Positions 8,230 to 10,512 of a DNA stretch of 10,512 nucleotides are shown piece by piece. The translations under genes were made by a program, and so were the position numbers. This DNA is from UBA3071 sp965369635 (lineage in GTDB: Bacteria; Chloroflexota; Anaerolineae; UBA3071): NCBI GenBank assembly GCA_965369635.1, contig CBDURC010000106.1, positions 1-10,512 on the forward strand, in the 5' to 3' direction. The notes below the pieces were generated by a model. It made no database searches. It was not told the DNA's origin and saw only the letters and a program-made list of their open reading frames with translations. Within the stretch, counting starts at the first letter, position 1. Each line of letters opens with the position of its first letter.

Positions 8230-8309
8230 CAGGTGACCATCGGCAGCCCGTAGCGGGACACAGGACGGTTCGGAGCTTGTCCAAGCCCTCCGCTTGCGTG
8301 CCCTGCAGT
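8226..8309. repeat. 84-bp non-coding segment bounded by ACTGCAGG inverted repeats
   Basis: ACTGCAGG at 8226-8233 and its exact complement CCTGCAGT at 8302-8309 enclose 68 bp containing further small palindromes (CCCG-tag-CGGG and GCTTG-tc-CAAGC). No credible gene lies in it. The segment could be a structured RNA, a small repeat element or chance; no second copy exists in the window. Confidence 0.35.
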
Positions 8310-8336
8310 AGGGAAGTAGCCTCTTCGCTCGAGTTG

Positions 8337-8345
8337 TGCTATAAT
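8337..8345 (+). promoter_or_regulatory. Extended -10 promoter for tig
   Basis: TGCTATAAT (8337-8345) is a perfect extended -10 with the same nine bases as at the antitoxin promoter (2653-2661). No good -35 lies 17 bp upstream (TAGCCT at 8317-8322), which is tolerated when an extended -10 is present. The start would be near 8352, giving tig a leader of about 133 nt. Confidence 0.55.
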
Positions 8346-8351
8346 CCTCAG

Positions 8352-8484
8352 CGCTATGGAACAGACAGCGCCAGGTAATATCTTCGCATTGAGGCAGAAG
8401 CCACACATAGAGCCGCCAGGCTCATAGCCACGTGTCCGTTCTGCCACAGTGCGTATCTTCGCTTGAAGGAGACAAAAGGCAAAG
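8352..8484 (+). other. Structured 5' leader of tig with a possible 23-codon upstream ORF
   Basis: Inverted repeat GGCAGAA (8393-8399) / TTCTGCC (8439-8445) encloses a hairpin GAGCC-gcca-GGCTC (8410-8423). TATCTTCGC is repeated directly at 8379-8387 and 8454-8462. A short ORF (8356-8427, beginning MEQTAPGN) starts only about 4 nt from the predicted transcript start, so it could be read as a near-leaderless message; it has no recognisable product. No known riboswitch motif was recognised. Confidence 0.35.
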
Positions 8485-9876
8485 GTGAAAGTCACACCCG
8501 AGGAACACCCTAATCGTCAGGTCACGCTGACAGTGGAAGTGGAAGAGGAACGAGCGCAGCGGGCGCTACGGCAAGCAGCCCGTCGCCTGTCGCGGCGCAC
8601 GCGCATCCCCGGCTTCCGTCCCGGGAAAGCTCCTTACGCCATCGTTGCACGGACTGTGGGAGAGGACTACCTGCGAACGGAGGCGTTCGAGGCCATCGGG
8701 CAGCAGCTCTACAAAGATGCCCTGGAAGAGGCAGAGATCGAGGCGTATGCCCAGGGCACATTGGATGACGTGCAGTGGGACCCACTCACCTTCAAAGTGA
8801 CCGTTCCCCTGCCGCCGCTTGTGGAGTTGGGCGACTACCGCGCCCTGCGCGTGCCAGCAGAGCCCATCCTCGTGCTGGATGAGGAAGTGGACGAGGCCCT
8901 GCAGCAACTGCGAGAGCGTTATGCAGAGTGGGTCCCGGTGGATCGCCCCGCTGCCTACGATGACATGCTGGTAATGGACATCAAGGGCACCGTCGGCGAC
9001 GAAGAGATCATGAACCAGCAGAACTGGGAGCGGGTGCTGCAGGAGGAGAGTAGCGGTTCCTTGCCTGGTTTCGACGCTGCCCTGGTGGGTCTGAACACAG
9101 GCGACGAGCACAGCTTCGACGTCACCTACCCCGAGGGGGCCACCCGCTGGGCGGGCGAGACGGCGCGCTTCGAGGTGACACTCCACGGCGTGAAAGCCAA
9201 GGAGCTGCCACCGCTCGACGATGAGTTAGCACGGACCATCGGCGAGCACGAGACGCTGGATGAACTGCAGGAAGCCGTCCGAGAGGATCTGCGGACACAG
9301 CGCAAAGCGGAATCGGACTACGAGGGCAAAGTGCTCGATGCACTCGTCGAGCAGACGCAGATCGAATTTCCGCCGCTGATGCTGGACAAAGAGCTCGACG
9401 ACCTGTTGGGGAATCACGACCGCTTGCTGCGGCAGCAAGGGATGCCTCTGGACGAGTGGCTGCGCGTGAGTGGGAAGAGCGTAGAAGAATACAGAGAGGA
9501 AAACCGGCCTCAGGCGGAGCGGCGACTGAAGCGTAGCCTGGCGCTGAGTGAGCTCGTGGAACAAGAGGAGTTGGCCGTCGAAGACGCAGATGTGGATGAG
9601 GAGATCGAACGCCGCGTGGCACGCCAGTCGAGCGACACGGCAGAGCGGCTGAGGGAACTGCTGGATTCATCCAGTGGACAGCAGATGGTGCGCAACGATC
9701 TCCTGACCCGACTGGCACGGCAGCGACTGCTGTCCATCGCCAAGGGAGAGTTCGAGCCATCGGCGGCAGAGGAAGAGGAAGCGGCAGAGCAAGAGGAAGC
9801 AGCAGAGGCAGAGCAAGAGGGAGATGCGGAGGATAAAGAGGATAAGGAGAAAGCCGATACAGGAGTGAACGAGTAG
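8485..9876 (+). CDS. tig: Trigger factor, ribosome-associated chaperone and peptidyl-prolyl isomerase
   Basis: Trigger factor binds next to the ribosomal exit tunnel and holds nascent chains; many members also isomerise prolyl bonds. The 463-aa protein has the expected three parts. The N-terminal ribosome-binding domain has the signature GFRPGK at residues 43-48, the same positions as in E. coli. An FKBP-type domain spans about 155-240 (DMLVMDIKG through LPGFDAALVGL to RFEVTLHGVK). A helical C-terminal chaperone domain covers about 245-420. Residues 427-463 form a very acidic, low-complexity tail (Glu/Ala/Gln, then Asp/Lys/Glu), about 30 residues beyond the E. coli length, encoded partly by a 24-bp-period repeat. 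The start is GTG at 8485, giving MKVTPEE as in other members, with AAAAGG 5 nt upstream and a stronger but distant GGAG 13 nt upstream. It is followed by clpP, the common gene order. Confidence 0.95.
   Translation: MKVTPEEHPNRQVTLTVEVEEERAQRALRQAARRLSRRTRIPGFRPGKAPYAIVARTVGEDYLRTEAFEAIGQQLYKDALEEAEIEAYAQGTLDDVQWDPLTFKVTVPLPPLVELGDYRALRVPAEPILVLDEEVDEALQQLRERYAEWVPVDRPAAYDDMLVMDIKGTVGDEEIMNQQNWERVLQEESSGSLPGFDAALVGLNTGDEHSFDVTYPEGATRWAGETARFEVTLHGVKAKELPPLDDELARTIGEHETLDELQEAVREDLRTQRKAESDYEGKVLDALVEQTQIEFPPLMLDKELDDLLGNHDRLLRQQGMPLDEWLRVSGKSVEEYREENRPQAERRLKRSLALSELVEQEELAVEDADVDEEIERRVARQSSDTAERLRELLDSSSGQQMVRNDLLTRLARQRLLSIAKGEFEPSAAEEEEAAEQEEAAEAEQEGDAEDKEDKEKADTGVNE
9783..9820 (+). repeat. 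24-bp-period repeat in the acidic tail of tig
   Basis: GGCAGAGCAAGAGG occurs at 9783-9796 and 9807-9820, in frame, within a purine-rich stretch that encodes the Glu/Ala/Gln tail. A 24-bp unit equals eight codons, so copy-number change keeps the frame. Confidence 0.6.
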
Positions 9877-9878
9877 TG

Positions 9879-9910
9879 AGTCAATCAGGTCAATAGAGCA
9901 ATGGGGCAAT
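9879..9910 (+). repeat. Short CAAT-phased repeat between tig and clpP
   Basis: CAAT recurs at 9882, 9891, 9899 and 9907 (spacing 9, 8, 8 bp) in units AGTCAATC, AGGTCAAT, AGAGCAAT and GGGGCAAT, starting 3 bp after the tig stop. It is degenerate tandem DNA with no clear terminator or promoter. Confidence 0.45.
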
Positions 9911-9952
9911 GAGTAGTAGGGGAAGATTGGCAACAAGGTACGGAGGTCACGA

Positions 9953-10512
9953 ATGATACCCGAGTCGTTAGTACCGATGGTGATCGAGAGCACTGGGCGT
10001 GGCGAGCGAGCATATGACATCTACTCGCTGTTGCTCAAGGAGCGCATCGTCTTCCTGGGCACGCCTATCAGTGACCAAGTCGCCAACCTGATCATCGCCC
10101 AGCTCCTTTTCCTCGACCGCGAGGATCCAGAGCGAGAGATCAGCCTTTACATCAACTCGCCAGGCGGCAGCATCTACCCCGGCCTGGCGGTTTACGACAC
10201 CATGCAGCTCCTGCGGGCGCCAGTGTCCACCATCGCCGTGGGCTGGACCGCCAGCATGGGCACAGTGCTGCTTTCGGCGGGAAGCAAGGGGAAACGCTAT
10301 GCCCTGCCGCACGCCACGATCCACATGCATCCTGCCGGTGGCTCTGTTCGAGGCTACGCGCCGGATGTAGAGATCCAGCTCAACGAGCTACTGCGCATGC
10401 AGCGGCTGGTGCAGATGCTCCTGGCCAAACAAACGGGCCAGCCGATAGAGCGCATCGTCAAGGATTTCGACCGCGACTACTTCATGGATCCCCAGGGCGC
10501 GCTGGAGTACGG
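9953..10512 (+). CDS. clpP: ATP-dependent Clp protease proteolytic subunit ClpP, 3'-truncated by the window
   Basis: ClpP forms the 14-mer serine-protease chamber that degrades substrates fed by ClpX, ClpA or ClpC. The first 186 codons are present; only the last few are expected to be missing. The N terminus (IPESLVPMVIES-GRGERAYDIYS) and YINSPGGS (66-73, the oxyanion-hole region) are typical. The catalytic triad can be read as Ser101 in TASMG, His126 in HMHPAGG and Asp175 in DRDYF. Two local differences from the textbook sequence are GWTASMG in place of GMASMG, and HPAGG with one residue fewer than HQPLGG. The ATG at 9953 has a strong GGAGGT (9942-9947) 5 nt upstream; a second in-frame ATG (residue 9) has none. 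It lies 76 bp after tig with no obvious terminator, so co-transcription is likely; clpX would be expected next. Confidence 0.95.
   Translation, partial: MIPESLVPMVIESTGRGERAYDIYSLLLKERIVFLGTPISDQVANLIIAQLLFLDREDPEREISLYINSPGGSIYPGLAVYDTMQLLRAPVSTIAVGWTASMGTVLLSAGSKGKRYALPHATIHMHPAGGSVRGYAPDVEIQLNELLRMQRLVQMLLAKQTGQPIERIVKDFDRDYFMDPQGALEY

Noticed and set aside
9667..10020. Minus-strand ORF with a hydrophobic, membrane-like stretch
   Set aside because: The Leu/Cys/Phe-rich stretch is simply the complement of the Glu/Ala repeat in the trigger factor tail, and the ORF crosses two real plus-strand genes.

Overview
The window is bacterial chromosome, GC-rich in its genes with AT-richer gaps. Gene order, protein style and repeat content suggest a Chloroflexota (Anaerolineae-like) bacterium; this is inference from impression, not a phylogeny. 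Every complete gene is a housekeeping gene except a small toxin-antitoxin-like pair.

Layout: (1) 1-91, minus strand: the first 30 codons of a radical SAM/B12-binding family protein, with a promoter (165-193) and a short leader holding two hairpins, one shaped like a tRNA T-arm. (2) 195-585: a gene-free gap with two copies of a short miniature transposon (MITE-like), a CCGTGT-type degenerate repeat, and a good sigma70-type promoter for uvrB; the second MITE copy lies in the uvrB 5' leader. (3) uvrB (586-2631), the excision-repair damage-verification subunit. (4) A ribbon-helix-helix antitoxin-like gene (2702-3034) with a perfect TTGACA-17-TATAAT promoter overlapped by an 11-bp inverted-repeat operator, then a third MITE copy (inverted) with a 10-bp target duplication, then a PIN-domain toxin-like gene (3177-3629) in which one conserved acidic residue is histidine. 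(5) A two-gene type II topoisomerase operon (gyrB/parE-like 3681-5702 and gyrA/parC-like 5714-8146) with its own promoter inside the end of the PIN gene. (6) A 338-bp gap with a terminator-like hairpin, an extended -10 promoter and a structured leader. (7) tig (trigger factor, 8485-9876), then clpP (9953 to the window edge), the usual protein-folding/proteolysis pair.

Two threads stand out. First, a MITE family: two copies are exactly 101 bp with 10-bp direct repeats, and one is truncated; all lie in gaps next to regulatory signals, one splits the antitoxin from the toxin, and one sits just upstream of the uvrB ribosome-binding site. Second, changed key residues: PIN Asp to His at 107, and Gln/Met at the GyrA positions that normally carry the quinolone-anchoring Ser and acidic residue. 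Four promoters share an extended -10 (TG-N-TATAAT-like), which suggests a local promoter style.
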